From Tomocerus qinae (taxonomy: Eukaryota > Arthropoda > Collembola > Entomobryomorpha > Tomoceridae): 64,000 bases of DNA. The notes under the pieces are model-generated. The model was not told where the DNA came from and ran no database searches. It saw only the letters and a list, made by a program, of their open reading frames with translations. Both the position numbers and the translations under genes were made by a program. Positions 11,077 to 23,053 of this stretch are shown piece after piece. The DNA lies in NCBI GenBank assembly GCA_020055645.1, contig CM034546.1:66216001-66280000 (forward strand), read 5' to 3'. Numbering within the stretch: position 1 is the first letter of the stretch; the number at the start of each line of letters is the position of its first letter.

Positions 11077-13697
11077 CTACATTCCAGGAAACATACAAAA
11101 ATTGATGGCTTTTCCCTTTCCATTTTTGAAGACATAATATTCGGATTTAAAGTCTACATAATTACGCATAGGACAATCATTTGGACGCAGATCAGCATCC
11201 CAATACCAATTAAATTGTCCTACGTATATAGATCCGCTGTTTGTGAGAATGTTGTCATAATAGTCGAGAAACTCCAAGAAAGAAGAAGCTACATTTTCTC
11301 GACTTGGAAGTTTCAAAACTAAATCTTTTGTTTGTATACAAGTAGTCAACATATTTTTAACATCAGAAGGAAAATAATAATTCAAAATTAGAGTATCAAG
11401 TTTTAATTCCTTGTTCTGTTCATTTTTAAACTTAACTCCGTAGAGTCTAAGGACTTTGATGGTCGTAGGAAACCATTGCACATCTATGTCCATTTGTCCG
11501 TCGATTTCCAAAGTTACATCATTCAAGTTAGGGCATTTGAAGTTTTGACTAAATGTACCAAAGCAATCGTCAAGGAAATTCAGACGCAGAGTTTTGAGAT
11601 TATTTAGAACAACAAGTTGGCTGCACAAACAGTCTTCTCTGCGTATATGCCAAATGTTAAGTCGTTCCAATGACAGAGGAAGGCAACGAAAATCTATTGT
11701 AGATTGCGCAGAGTTAAATTCCTTGATTTTCATTTCTGTCGGTTCAGTAAATGGTATGGAGGTAAGACTTAATTGATCTACAGTCCACCTGCAATTTCTC
11801 CAGTTTCGTATTACAATATCCTGTAGATCAAGACATTGGAGATTTACCTTTTCATTTCTGTCCAACTGCAAAGAAAGAGTAGTCCTTCCTTCCCCACCAG
11901 CAGAACAATTCAAATGGACTCGTTTAGCATTACAAAAATCAAGAATATCGTTGAGAGATATTTCAGCCAATGCATTTCCATCTTTATGAATCTTGATATT
12001 TGACAATCGCAATGTGATTGGACTCATTCGAATTTCATTTTGAAGGCTTATGCAACAGGGATTTAGGTTCAAGTGGTTTACAAAAGAAAGTGCCTTTAAA
12101 TCGACGAAGAGTTTAGTTGAGCCAAATCCAGCCTTTTCACTTTGAATCGAAAGTTGTGTTCTTCTTTTCGCATTTGGATGGACGATCGGAGAATCTTTTA
12201 ACCACGGAGTAATTTCGAATTTCTCAATCTTCTCCCAATCGTCATCCTCTAAGTACAATTCGTGTAATTCTAGCTCGAAAATGTATTTTGCTTGGCGGCT
12301 GAAAAAGTAGTTTAGCTCTTTGATTGACCATGGGCTATACTCGAAACCTTCCCCAGCAATGGAGAATGCAGAGAAGGGTAGAATATCTGCATCTGTATCT
12401 GGAAACACTTGGAAGAATTTCACAGGGGTCTTAGACATTCCATCCAAAGTATGAGAAAATATAATTTTTGAGCGAGTTGTCAAAACAGAAAGCGCTTCTG
12501 ATGCCCATTCTTTTGATATATAACGACATTTCTTGATGTCTTCAATATTCAAATACTGAAGTATGCATCTGATAACCTAAAGAGAAAGTTTTTCACGTAA
12601 CCCTTTCAAACTGTATTAAACAATTACCTACCAACTATTTTTGTTACAATGAAATATTAAATTTATTAAAATGTAACTCACAGGACCCAGATCCATCGGA
12701 TTTTTTAAAGGATTTTCAACTGTACTGGATTCAGTACCTCGTTCAATCAAACTCAGATCTTTACAAGTTATATTTTCAATATAATTTTGATTTTCGAATT
12801 TCGCCAATCGTTGCTGAGAAAGAAATTTAAATAAAAGTCAATTGGACGAAGAAAGCGATTTTATAATACTTTGTTTTAACGTACTGCAATAATTTAAATT
12901 ATGTATGTTCATAGTTAAAACTTAATTTTAAACTTACAAATTCTAACATTTCCTCTTGAGTAATAAGAGCTTTGTCAAACAAATTGGACATAAGAATAGA
13001 CAGATAATGGTTCCTGCTTTCATCACTTTTCGGATCGGCAAGTGAAAAATCAACCTCATTCAGACTTCTTATGGCGCATAACAATCTTGCACCGTTTGTC
13101 TCACATTTCACATTTTTCATCAAATTGTACAAAACCACCTTTTTTCCTCTGAGAGTCTCCTTCAAATCCTAATAATAATAATAATTCAAACTATTATTTA
13201 GCAGCATTTACAATTAAACTGCATGTGAATCATTAAAAATTAATTAAACTGTAAAAATTGTAAGTACACAAACCCACATAGAAAGGATCAATCGCTAATC
13301 AGCACATGATTTTTTTTTAAATCTCAGTTTTAGGAGCCTTACAATATGTAACGTAATTTATAATTTTATTCAGCATGCACATATTCAGAAAGTTGGTCAG
13401 GGGGGGGCAGGGGCACAGCCAAAAATAAAAAGAATAAAGGACATTTTCTGGCGAGCTATGAAAAATTTTTGCAACTTTTGGCCTTTCATAGGAAAAAACC
13501 TTGCCTTTAATCAAATTTAGGGGGGGCGTCTTTCCGCCCCTACTGGATACTGCTTGTTAAAGGAAATGGTATTATTTTTTACTTACGACTCGGAGTTTTT
13601 CATTTTCGGTTAGCCATCCTCGTTTAAAGTAAAAATCAATTGCAGTTGTAAGCAGTTCGAACTCTCCGTTTTTAATTTTCTCCTTTAAATGTTCCAT
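11077..13697 (-). CDS. F-box / leucine-rich-repeat-like protein (four exons, 657 aa)
   Basis: Probable SCF ubiquitin-ligase substrate adaptor. Exons on the minus strand: 13697-13587 (ATG), 13168-12938, 12813-12682, 12576-11077; every junction is GT-AG and phase 0, total 1974 nt. Residues about 157-200, at the start of the last exon, match the F-box core pattern: DLGPVIRCILQYLNIEDIKK, followed by CRYISKEW. The rest is a run of irregular Leu-rich strands, about 450 residues, as in F-box/LRR proteins. An acceptor-like 'ttattag' just upstream of the ATG suggests a further 5' (untranslated or coding) exon. The gene lies between P450 copies 1 and 2, same strand. Relics at 19442 and 24299 show that it was copied with the P450s. 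The first intron carries a MITE. Substrate unknown. Confidence 0.75.
13373..13556. mobile_element. Degenerate MITE of the ACGTATCCAG family in intron 1 of the F-box gene
   Basis: The right end reads ACTGGATACTGCTTG after a C-rich block, and the left end has a diverged GCACATATTCAG followed by a run of eight G. The left boundary is approximate. Interior words such as TTTTTGGCC and ATCAAATTT are shared with the 8103 copy. Confidence 0.45.
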
Positions 13698-14719
13698 TTC
13701 AACGGGGGAAAGTGCGCCTAATAATTTGGTAAATTAGATGTTAGACCGTAGGAATATCAAATCACCTTTGCCCTTCAGTCTTCCTTTGTCCTTTGTCCAC
13801 AAATCAAACGAAAGCAGATTTTATTAACTAGCTTTTTATTTTCTCAATTTGATTCGTAGCTCTATTCTTTAAGAATTACTATACTTTGAATCAAAAAAAT
13901 CTATCACCGCACCACAATTTCATGACTTAGAGAGAACCTTCAAAGATCACGAAGAATGAGATTTAAACCGTGGCGCTTGGAACAAGGACATTTATTTGAT
14001 GTTCAATAGTGGGACCACCGCAATTGAAGTTTGCTCTGTCCCTTATTTACATAATTATACTTTCTCTTAAATTAATAATCAAAGAGTATTTTTGACACAA
14101 TTTATTCGTAAACTATTGTAAATTTCCAAATTCCACATCTCGAACTCCACATACTAGGCTTTGGCTTTAATGTTAGTGTTGGTAAATCTGCAGGTTGAAC
14201 TCTTTTTACAGAACAGCTTAGTTTTACCTCTTTTACCTATTTTACTTCGGAATATAAAATGTTGATTGAAAAAGTAGCAAAGAATAAACATCCTGCCTCA
14301 TAATTTTCAGAAAGGATCAAAATATTTATTACATCGGCACAGCATTAAAACTACAACTACAATAATATTATAGGTAAGATAAAATGTCCAGGTTTACGTA
14401 ACGATTTCTGACTCTGGTAAAAATGGCATAAACCACATAGTATAATATCCACACTACACAAATCAAGACCTTTTATATAAGTTATGTTTAGTTTAAAGTT
14501 AATATTGATTGAACAAAAACTGAGAATAAAGAAAACAACGACTTGTGTGGAAATAATATTAATGCGAGTTGCACATATAGTTAACTTATATCTTTGTAAC
14601 CGGGACTACTTTAAAATTGTAACATAGTAAGTTAAGCAAAGGATGACAATTAGTAATATATTTTAACATGGAATTTAATAAGTACTTTCAACAGATTTCA
14701 AATTAATGTAGGGTTTCCT
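13698..14719. other. Spacer between F-box gene and P450 copy 2
   Basis: No gene. Positions about 14260-14420 are homologous to 24620-24950 (shared GCAAAGAATAA.CATCCTG and GGTTTACG.AACGATT), i.e. the 3' flank of the P450 unit. This defines part of the duplication module. Confidence 0.55.
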
Positions 14720-17700
14720 TTACAATCGCTCGGAGAATATTATTTTGTGCTCAACTGGTGTATTAACACTACCTGGAATATATTTCATCGGTGGAGTGGG
14801 TTCTGATGGATCGAATTCAACCTTAAATTTCAGAAATAGCATCGTTGTAAATAGAAAGAGTTCATCTTTGCCTAAAGACTCTCCCGGACAAACTCTCCGC
14901 CCAGTTGAAAATGGAATTAAAGCCGGATGACGAATTACTTCTGTTTCGTCTTTATTTAAAAATCTCTCAGGTCTAAAGTTTTCTGGATCTCCCCAAACAT
15001 CCGGGTCGTGCATAACTCCGTGCTGATTAGCAATGATCATAGTCCCTTTTGAAATTAAATATTCCTGAAATTGGACATCTTCTGTAGTTTCATGAAATAT
15101 TGCGATAGGAAGAACGGAAGAAAATCGCATAACTTCCATTATGACGGCCTCAACGAATGGCAAACTAAACCATGAATACAATCAATTAATCCACATTCAT
15201 TTCTATACTATTATTATCGTTCCGCTGCCACAGTTCTCTCTTTGTATTCGAAAGACAATGGGTCATATGTTGCAATACAAAGGCTTAACTTCAGCGCAAA
15301 CTTCGAGTCGAGCAAATCAACGTGGGAGGTCCATTGTAATGCAACATAATAATATGATCCATTGTCTTTCGAATACAAAGAGAGAACTGTGGCAGCGGAA
15401 CCATAATACAATCATACTTACAGTTGCCGATCTTTTAATGAAGGTTGCTGCCTATTTTGCATGTAGTTAGTGATAACATCCCATAACTTTTCTTGTTTCT
15501 CTGGGTGATGGGCCAATAAAAACACAAGCCATTTCATAGTGGTAGATATAGTCTCCGAGCCAGCGAGTAAAATGTCATTTAGACTGTAAACCATGTTTTC
15601 CTCTACAAATCAAATACATAATATTCAAAAAAGCAGTACCTAATATGGCATGTTTACAAAATAGCGATAGCTCAAGTAAAATGTTGCAAATTTAATAATT
15701 TCAAGGAACGACAATAAACTGTAAAATACAATGACCGGTTTGTAGCAAATAACAGACTGTTGTCATTGTTTTTGTACCAGGTTTATCCCTAGAGATCCAA
15801 AGTAAGATATCAAAATCTTGCCTATGGTTTCGATTTTTTATTGTTAAATTTTTACACCAATAACAAGCCAACTCTTTGAACGTAATGGAAAAATAATTAG
15901 AAATTGATTTACATGTATTTCCCTATTCTAGGTTTAGCATAATGTTTGCCCCTCTCTAGAGTTGTGCCTAGTACCTGGTAAAGAACCCTGACACTAGTCT
16001 ATGTTCTTGGTTTGTACTATATTTTATCAAAATACCTACCCCCAGTTTTCCCAAAAAATGACGATTTTTCATCGGTGGTAGTTTTAACTTTTTGTAAGAA
16101 GCAATCAATCAAATCCCTTTGAATTCCTTCCTGATAAGTCACTTTGTGGTGGTCAATAATTTCCCTTATGAAGTCTAGAACGGGATTCAAATTCTTCTTG
16201 AAATGATTTAAACCAGATATCTCAGGAAACATTTTCGCCCATTTGTAAAAAAATACGAGTATCCCTTGTGTGGCAGGATGTGAGGAATATCTAGTGTTTT
16301 GCGACAAAAAGTATAATAAGTTATTTTATATTTTTATACCATATTATCTACACCCTTTTATGGCATTAGGCTTTATAGTTTCAGCTTAACAAGTCCTCTT
16401 TTCAATTAGAATGATAATGTTGCATCATAATAAACTTGTCACGTTGCTTGAGTTTTAGATGAAGTTAAGCCTATTGTATTGCAACTGATGATCCATTGTA
16501 TTTCTACTACAAAAGAGGATTTGTCAAGCTGAAACTATTAGTGGAAAATTAAGAGGCTATTTTAAAGTAAACTACAAACCGAAATTTAAATAATATTAAG
16601 ATTCTAAAGGCTACAGCAATTTATTTGTAAAGTAATGCAATATCTTACTCATTGACGTGATCCATAATTTTCAAAATTTTAGGGTTGGTCAGTTCATATC
16701 GTTCTCCCGCTACAATTCCCCATAGAACATTTATTATGGATATATTAAATTCGTAGGTTGTAGAAATAGGACTTCCACAGTTTTTCCTCAAATGTTCAAT
16801 AAGTTCATTCGATTCATGCAATATTAGACTTTCCACCGGCACTCCATTGCGAAATCCGGATTGAATATAAGAAAATGCTAATCGACGCTGTTCTATCGAG
16901 GTTGTCCAAGATGATGTTATTATTCCTATAATCATTTTTAACCAATTTTATAACTTCTTGTAGTATTCCTCTCTTTATCTTATACCGTTATAATACCTGC
17001 TAATAGACAGCTAATTAACTTTTTGAATCTAACAAGTTCCAAGCTTAAAATATCTATTTTCTGAAACTATTTTTTTAAACATTGTAACTTCAAATAGGTA
17101 ATTTTCATAATTAATTATTTAAAAAGAATATCCATGATTGTGAACTCCAAAGGTAACTTGGATTAAACGAACCTTTATTTAGTGCGTAATGTTGAAAAAG
17201 AGGTCGCCCACTCATTTGAATCAAACTAAAAGCTTCCTTAATAAGTCCATATTCATTTATAAAAATTGATCTGAAATAATGCATTTTCGTTAAATATTAT
17301 CTTAAATAGTAATAAGCACAGAATTAGTAATAATAATGCAAATTCTAACTGTAATAATTCATCTGTTTTCTAAAATGTTAGCAATAGTACTGTGAATGTT
17401 GGAAGTATACCTTTTGGGTCCAAAATCTATTCGAATAATATTTCCATATCGTTTTTTCATAGCCATGACACTTTTGTAAGGTTCCAATCCTACCTGTATA
17501 AAGTTTCCAACAATTGGAAAGCTTAGTGGACCTTCAAAATAGGAAAATAGTGAATCTCCCCAAATTTAAGAAAAAGGCTCTTCCATTTGAATGTATAAAT
17601 CTGAAATAAAACATAAAGTACTAGGAGTTACTCACCAGGAGGAAAATTTGACGGATTTCTTTGCAAATATATTAAATAAACTAGAAGAAATGGAACCAAA

Positions 17701-17726
17701 AGAAATAATCCCAACAATAATTCCAT
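14720..17726 (-). CDS. Cytochrome P450, clan 2 type, copy 2 (seven exons, 487 aa), C-helix Trp replaced
   Basis: Exons on the minus strand: 17726-17636, 17531-17411, 17270-17173, 16925-16649, 16290-16040, 15602-15422, 15164-14720; total 1464 nt, no stop or frameshift, intron phases 1-2-1-2-1-2 as in its paralogues. Motifs: I-helix AGSET 293-297, K-helix E-xx-R 350-353, PERF, haem loop FSTGRRVCPG with Cys432. In the C-helix, where the other three copies have T-W-(L/M)-E-Q-R, this copy reads TTSIEQRR: the Trp that normally contacts a haem propionate is Ser, and a new Trp stands three residues earlier (SSWTTS). Exons 5-7 resemble copy 1, whereas exons 1-4 and intron 4 resemble copy 3. Introns 4 and 6 carry fold-back insertions. 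Possibly catalytically altered; the intact frame argues against a plain pseudogene. Confidence 0.88.
15219..15401. mobile_element. Fold-back element in intron 6 of P450 copy 2
   Basis: The arms are near-perfect inverted copies: GTTCCGCTGCCACAGTTCTC at the left, matching the reverse of the right end at 15401, and both extend inward over a CTTTGTATTCGAAAGACAATG-like stretch. The same intron in copy 3 lacks it. No coding capacity. The target duplication is unclear. Confidence 0.75.
16376..16537. mobile_element. Fold-back insertion in intron 4 of P450 copy 2 (shared with copy 3)
   Basis: Inverted ends TAGTTTCAGCTT and its complement, then AACAAGTCCTCTTTT against AAAAGAGGATTTGTC. The counterpart in copy 3 is at about 21498-21661. 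Copies 1 and 4 have the uninterrupted 'ggcattagg'/'agcattaag' stretch followed by '.TAAATACAGTGGAAA', i.e. empty sites. Confidence 0.75.
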
Positions 17727-18974
17727 TTTTATTAGTAAAGTTCAACAACTATTAACCATTAACAGTTTTGTGAATGTTATGTAATTCAGAACGTCGTACG
17801 AATGACAAATTAAACCACTGTTAGTATCCTCCAAGCATTTATTTTAATGCAATTGATATACAATAATAATGCATTATACTGTAGGTTACCTAGTAATGTT
17901 CATTCCTACAACATTTGTTAACATAAGAGGCGGAGGCCAATATAAGGTTTATGGGGTAAATATTTTTAGAGATGAGATAAACACATTAGAAAGGATAATA
18001 AGTAACGCGCATTAAAGAAATAATGCCTAACAGATTATTTTTGCATACAGTGCAATGGAACACTTTAATAAGAATGATTCTTTAACGTTGCGTTGTGAAG
18101 GGGTGCAAATTGCAAAAATGCATGTTGTTTCCTTATGTAATGCACGCGATATGGTCATGTTATAAAGATGAAAAACACCTATTCTATAAGCAATCTATAT
18201 AAGAATCCAAGGTCAGTATATTACATAATGAGTGAATGTAGTATAGATTGCTTTCTTGTTATAAAGTCATGGTTCATTAATAGTCAGTCATGAAATATTT
18301 TCCATTATTCCTTATTCCTTGAAATGAAAGTTTCAAATTATTTGGACATTACTTGGAAACTAAATATAACCAGAAAAATTCGACTTTGATTCCCTAAAAT
18401 ATCTTCCACTTGGAATAGCAGTTACATACAATGACATTAAAGTGATAGAAATATCAAAATAATGCTTTTTTCGTTTATTTTCACATCCTTAATCCTTCAT
18501 GGGTTACACGTGCTGTTTTTCTAAGAAGGCCAACTTTTCCACCCTCTGCAAGCAAGACAGTACACGATCTGAGTTGACACTTATACAGACTGAAATTAAA
18601 TTTTTTAACAAAAATCTCCACGTGTGTCTTTGTGGAGGTCAACAAGTTTTCCGCATATGAATGCTACTTAAAACAGTTTGAGACTGGGTTTTCTTAAATA
18701 ATTATAAATAGTTTAGGGAGCTTTTGTTTTTTCTATATATTTGTTGGTAAAAATATATAACATAACATACCATATTATTATATTAATAGTATTTATTGTC
18801 ACACCCTGCGACTAAGACACAGCTTATAACCACAAAATCGTGAATGCAATTACATTTATAAACAACTAGCACAGTGTAGATATCCATTTAAAATTTTTTA
18901 TAAAATAACACATTTTTAAGTAAAGCAATTTTAGATTTTAATGAAAAAATATACTTTAACAAAAGCAGACCCAC
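17727..18974. other. 5' flank of P450 copy 2, homologous to flanks of copies 3 and 4
   Basis: No gene. Blocks such as AACATAAGAGGCGGAGGCCAA and 'TGTTAACATAAGAGGC' recur upstream of copies 3 (about 23250) and 4 (about 29150), as do 'TCCCTAAAATATCTTCCACTT' and an 'AGCAAGACA' stretch. About 1.2 kb of upstream DNA was therefore duplicated with each gene and may include shared regulatory sites. Confidence 0.6.
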
Positions 18975-19445
18975 TTTGATTTAATTCAGTCCAACAAAGT
19001 CCAATAAAGTTTAATTCGGTCCAATAAACTCCAATTCGGTCCAATAAAGTCCAATTCGGTCCAATAAAGTCCAATTTGGTCCATTAAACTCCAATTCGGT
19101 CTAATAAAGTCCAATTCGGTCCAATAAAGTCCAATTCGGTCCATTAAAGTCCAATTTGCTTAGCGGTTAATAAAGTAGTTTCGGACCAATTCAGTCCTTA
19201 ATTGACCATGGTCCATATTCTGTCCAATTCTGTCCACATGAATGGTCCAATTCGTAAAATATATCGGCATCTAATTCGGTTCAATTTGGTCCATTAAAGT
19301 CCAATTCGGTCCAATTCAGTCTAATTAAGTCTAATTAAGTCTAATTCGGTCCAATTCAGTCTTATTTGGTCCAATTCGGTCCACTAAAGTCCAATTCGGT
19401 CCAATAAAGTCCATTAAAGTCCAATTCGGTCCAATTTAGTCCAAT
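18975..19445. repeat. Minisatellite, ~20-bp unit CCAATTCGGTCCAATAAAGT
   Basis: More than fifteen imperfect tandem copies of a 20-bp unit alternating 'CCAATTCGGT' and 'CCAATAAAGT' (with TTAAAGT, TTCAGT and TTTGGT variants). The unit length is not a multiple of three, so it does not encode a peptide repeat. It ends directly at the F-box relic. A shorter array of the same unit lies at the equivalent place before P450 copy 4. Confidence 0.9.
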
Positions 19446-19575
19446 TTCGCATTTGGATATTTGGATTGGGAATTTGGATTGGAGAATTTTTTAACCTCGC
19501 CGAGGAGTAATTTCATATCTCTTAGTACAACTAATGTAATTTATGCTCCAAAATGCATTTTGCTTGCCGGGACCG
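19442..19575 (-). pseudogene. Relic of the F-box gene's last exon
   Basis: About 130 bp align to 12160-12305 of the F-box gene, with shared words TTTCGCATTTGGAT, GGAGAATTTTTTAACC, GGAGTAATTTC and ATGCATTTTGCTTG. The frame is destroyed, and one border is the 20-bp minisatellite. It lies 3' of P450 copy 3, the same place the intact gene would occupy relative to its P450. Confidence 0.75.
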
Positions 19576-19697
19576 GGACGCCAGATAATCTAATTGTTAT
19601 AAGTTAAACAAAGGCTTGGCATTTATCGTAAAAATTTATTCTCCAACTTATATTTAGAATTTTTGCATTTCAAACTACATAAATGAATTTTTTCCTT

Positions 19698-22600
19698 TTA
19701 AAATCGCTCGGAGAATATTATTTTGTGCTCAACTGGTGCATTAACACTACCTGGAACATATTTCATCGGTGGAGTGGGTTCTGATGGATCAAATTCAACT
19801 TTAAATTTCTGAAACAACATCATTGTAATTAGAAAGAGTTCATCTTTGGCTAAAGACTCTCCTGGACAAACTCTCCGCCCAGTTGAAAATGGAATCAAAG
19901 CCGGATGACGAATTATTTCTGTTTCGTCTTTATTTAAAAATCTTTCCGGTCTAAAGCTTTCTGGGTCCCCCCAAACATCCGGGTCGTGCATAACCCCGTG
20001 TAGGTTACCAGTGATCATAGTTCCTTTTGAAATTAAATATTCCTGAAATTGGACATCTTCTGTAGTTTCATGAAATATTCCGATAGGAAGAACGGAAGAA
20101 AATCGCAATACTTCCATGATAAACGCTTCAACGAATGGCAAACTGAACCATAGGCACAATAAATTAATCTACATTCATTCCTCTAGTATTACAATCATAC
20201 TCACAGTTGCCGATCCTTTAATGAAGGTTGCTGCCTATTTTGCATGTAGTTAGTGATAACATCATACAATTTTTCTTGTTTTGCTGGATGATGGGCCATT
20301 AAAAATACAAGCCATTTTATAGATGTAGAAAGAGTCCCCGAGCCACCGAGGAAAATGTCATGCAGACTGTAAATCATATTTTCCTCTGCAAATGAAATAC
20401 ATAATATTCAAAAAATCAGTACCTAATATGGCATGTTTACAAAATAACGATAGCTTAAATAAAATTTTGCAAATTTAATGATTTCAAGGAACGACAATTA
20501 ACTGTAAAATACAATAACCAGTTTGTATCAAGGACCATAGACTGTTGTCATTGTTTTTGTACCTGGTTTATCCCTACTAGACATTCCAAGTAAAGATATC
20601 AAAATCTTGCATATAGTTTTGGTTTTTTTATTGTTAACTTTTCACAACAATAACAAGCCAAGCCTTTGGACTTCTACGTCTCATATTATTGGAAAGGAAT
20701 TGGAAATTGATTTACATGTATTTGTCTACTCTGGTGTTTGGATAATGTTTGCCCCACGCACTCTAGAGTTGTGTCTAGTACCTGGTAAAGAACTCTGACA
20801 CCAGTCTGAATGATGTCTATGTTCTTGGTTTGTACTAGTATTTTGTCATAATACCTACCCCCAGTTTTCCCAAAAAATGACGATTTTTCATCTGTGGTAG
20901 TTTTAATTTTTTGTAAGAAGCAATCAATCAAATTCCTTTGAATTCCTTCCTGATAAGTCTTTTTGTGGTGATCGATAATTTCTTTTATGTACTCTAGAAC
21001 CGGTTTCAAGTTATTCTTGAAATGATTTAAACCAGATAAATCAGGAAACATTTTCGCCCATTTGTAGAAAAATACGAGTATCCCTTGTGCCGCAGGATTT
21101 GAGGTATATCTAGTGTTTTGCGAAAAAAAGTATATTAGCGTCTGCCTAATATTACAATGTAACAAGCCATTTGATCATGGCTGCTACAAAGTAACAAACC
21201 ATTTCATCATGGCTGAGACAAAGTAACAAACCATTTTATCATGGCTGAGACAAGGTAACAAACCTAACACCTGATACAGTGGTTTGTTACTTTGTCGCGG
21301 TCATGATAAAATGGTTTGTTACTTTGTCTCAGCCATGATAAAATGGTTTGTTACTTTGTCTCAGCCATGATGAAATGGTTTGTTACTTTGTAGCAGCCAT
21401 GATCAAATGGCTTGTTACATTGTAATATTAGGCAGACGTTAGGTTATTTTATATTTCTATACCATATTACCTACACCCTTTTATGGCATTAGGCTTTACA
21501 ATTTCAGCTTGACAAGTCAACTTTTCCATCTTTCCCAAGACAACGTTGTATTACAATAGACCTCTCACAATCATTTGCTCTACTCGAGTTTTCGTTGAAA
21601 TTAAGCCTATTGTATATCTATTGTCTTTCTACTACAAAAGAGTATTTGTCAAGCTAAAACTATAAGTGTATAATCTAAAATAAAGAGCCTACATTAAGCT
21701 GAACTCCAAACCGAGATTTAAATAATATTAAAATTCTAAAGGCTACTGCAATTTATTTGTAAAATAATACAATATCTTACTCATTTACGTGATCCATAAT
21801 TTTCAAAATTTTAGGGTTGGTCAGTTCATATCGTTCTCCCGCTACAATTCCCCATAGAACATTTATTATGGATATATTAAATAGGTAGGTTGTAGAAATA
21901 GGACTTCCACAGCTTTTCCTCAAATGTTCAATAAGTTCATTGGCCTCATGGAATATTAGACTTTCAATCGGCACTTCATTACGAAATCCGGATTGAATAT
22001 AAGAAAATGCTAATCGACGCTGCTCCATCCAGGTTGTCCCAGTTGATATTATCACTCCTATAATGGTTTTTAGTCAATTATTACTATTTATTACTTCTTG
22101 TAGTATTATTCTCTTTATCTTATACCGTTATAATACCTGCTAATAGACAGCTAATTAACTTTTTGAATCTAACAAGTTAAAATAAAATATCTATTTTCTG
22201 AAAGTAATTTGTAGTAAATACCATTTTTATAGTAAATACTACATCCTGATTGTATAATTTTTATTGTTGACAGTACATTTATTTATAGTTAATGAATAAT
22301 TAAGTACAATATCATGGATTATTTTATTTATGCAAGAAATAGCAATGAAAGTAATATATTCAAAGTAAATTTAATTGCAATGACTAACTAAGAATATTTA
22401 TTACAGTTCAAATAGAAAATATTGAATCCTTAGTTAATTAATTTACAAAATGTCCATGATTAAATGATTATGTACTCCAAAGGCAACTTGGATGAACCGA
22501 ACCTTTATTTAGTGCGTAATGTTGAAAAAGAGGTCGCCCACTCATTGGAATCAAACTAAAAGCTTCCTTAATAAGTCCATGATCGTTAATAAAAACTGAC

Positions 22601-23053
22601 CTGGAATAATACATTTTCGTTAAATATTATCTTAAATAGTAATAAGCACAGAATTAGTAATAATTATGCAAATTCTAACTGTAATAATTCATCAGTTTTC
22701 TAAAATGTTAGCAATAGTACTGTGAATGTTGGAAGTATACCTTTTGGGTCCAAAATCTATTCGAATCATATTTCCATATCGTTTTTTCATAGCCATGACA
22801 CTTTTGTAAGGTTCCAATCCTACCTGTATAAAGTTTCCAACAATTGGAAAGCTTAACGGACCTTCGAAATAGAAAAATAGTGAGTCACCCCAAATTTAAA
22901 AAAAGCTCTTCTATTTGAATGTATAAATCTGAAATAAAAATAAAGTACTAGGAGTTGCTCACCAGGAGGAAAATTTGACGGATTTCTTTGCAAATATATT
23001 AAATAAACTAGAAGAAATGGAACCAAAAGAAATAATCCCAACAATAGGTCCAT
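19698..23053 (-). CDS. Cytochrome P450, clan 2 type, copy 3 (seven exons, 487 aa), I-helix Glu replaced by Gly
   Basis: Exons on the minus strand: 23053-22963, 22861-22741, 22600-22503, 22057-21781, 21109-20859, 20385-20205, 20142-19698; 1464 nt, intact. The N-terminus MDLLLGLFLLVPFLLVYLIY is a strong membrane anchor, followed by PPGP. The C-helix W-x-x-x-R is present (TTWMEQRR), as are ExxR, PERF and the haem loop FSTGRRVCPG (Cys432). The I-helix reads GGSGTLS (293-299): the acidic residue of the usual (A/G)Gx(D/E)T(T/S) proton-relay motif is Gly, exactly as in copy 4. Exons 5-7 group with copy 4 (TSNPA, PVLEYIKEI, EAFIMEV, NLHGVMHD, GSVNAPVEH) but exon 4 and intron 4 group with copy 2 (GERYELTNPKILKIMDHVNE). 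A 300-bp palindromic element sits in intron 4. The substrate is unknown. Confidence 0.88.
21135..21442. mobile_element. 300-bp near-perfect palindromic element in intron 4 of P450 copy 3
   Basis: The element is 21139-21438, flanked by TTAG on both sides (21135-21138, 21439-21442). The arms begin CGTCTGCCTAATATTACAAT and its complement and run for about 130 bp each. Each arm has 'ACAAAGTAACAAACCATTT.ATCATGGCTG' repeated three times. The matching site in copy 2 (about 16312) is uninterrupted. An inverted repeat this long would snap back in RNA. Confidence 0.88.
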
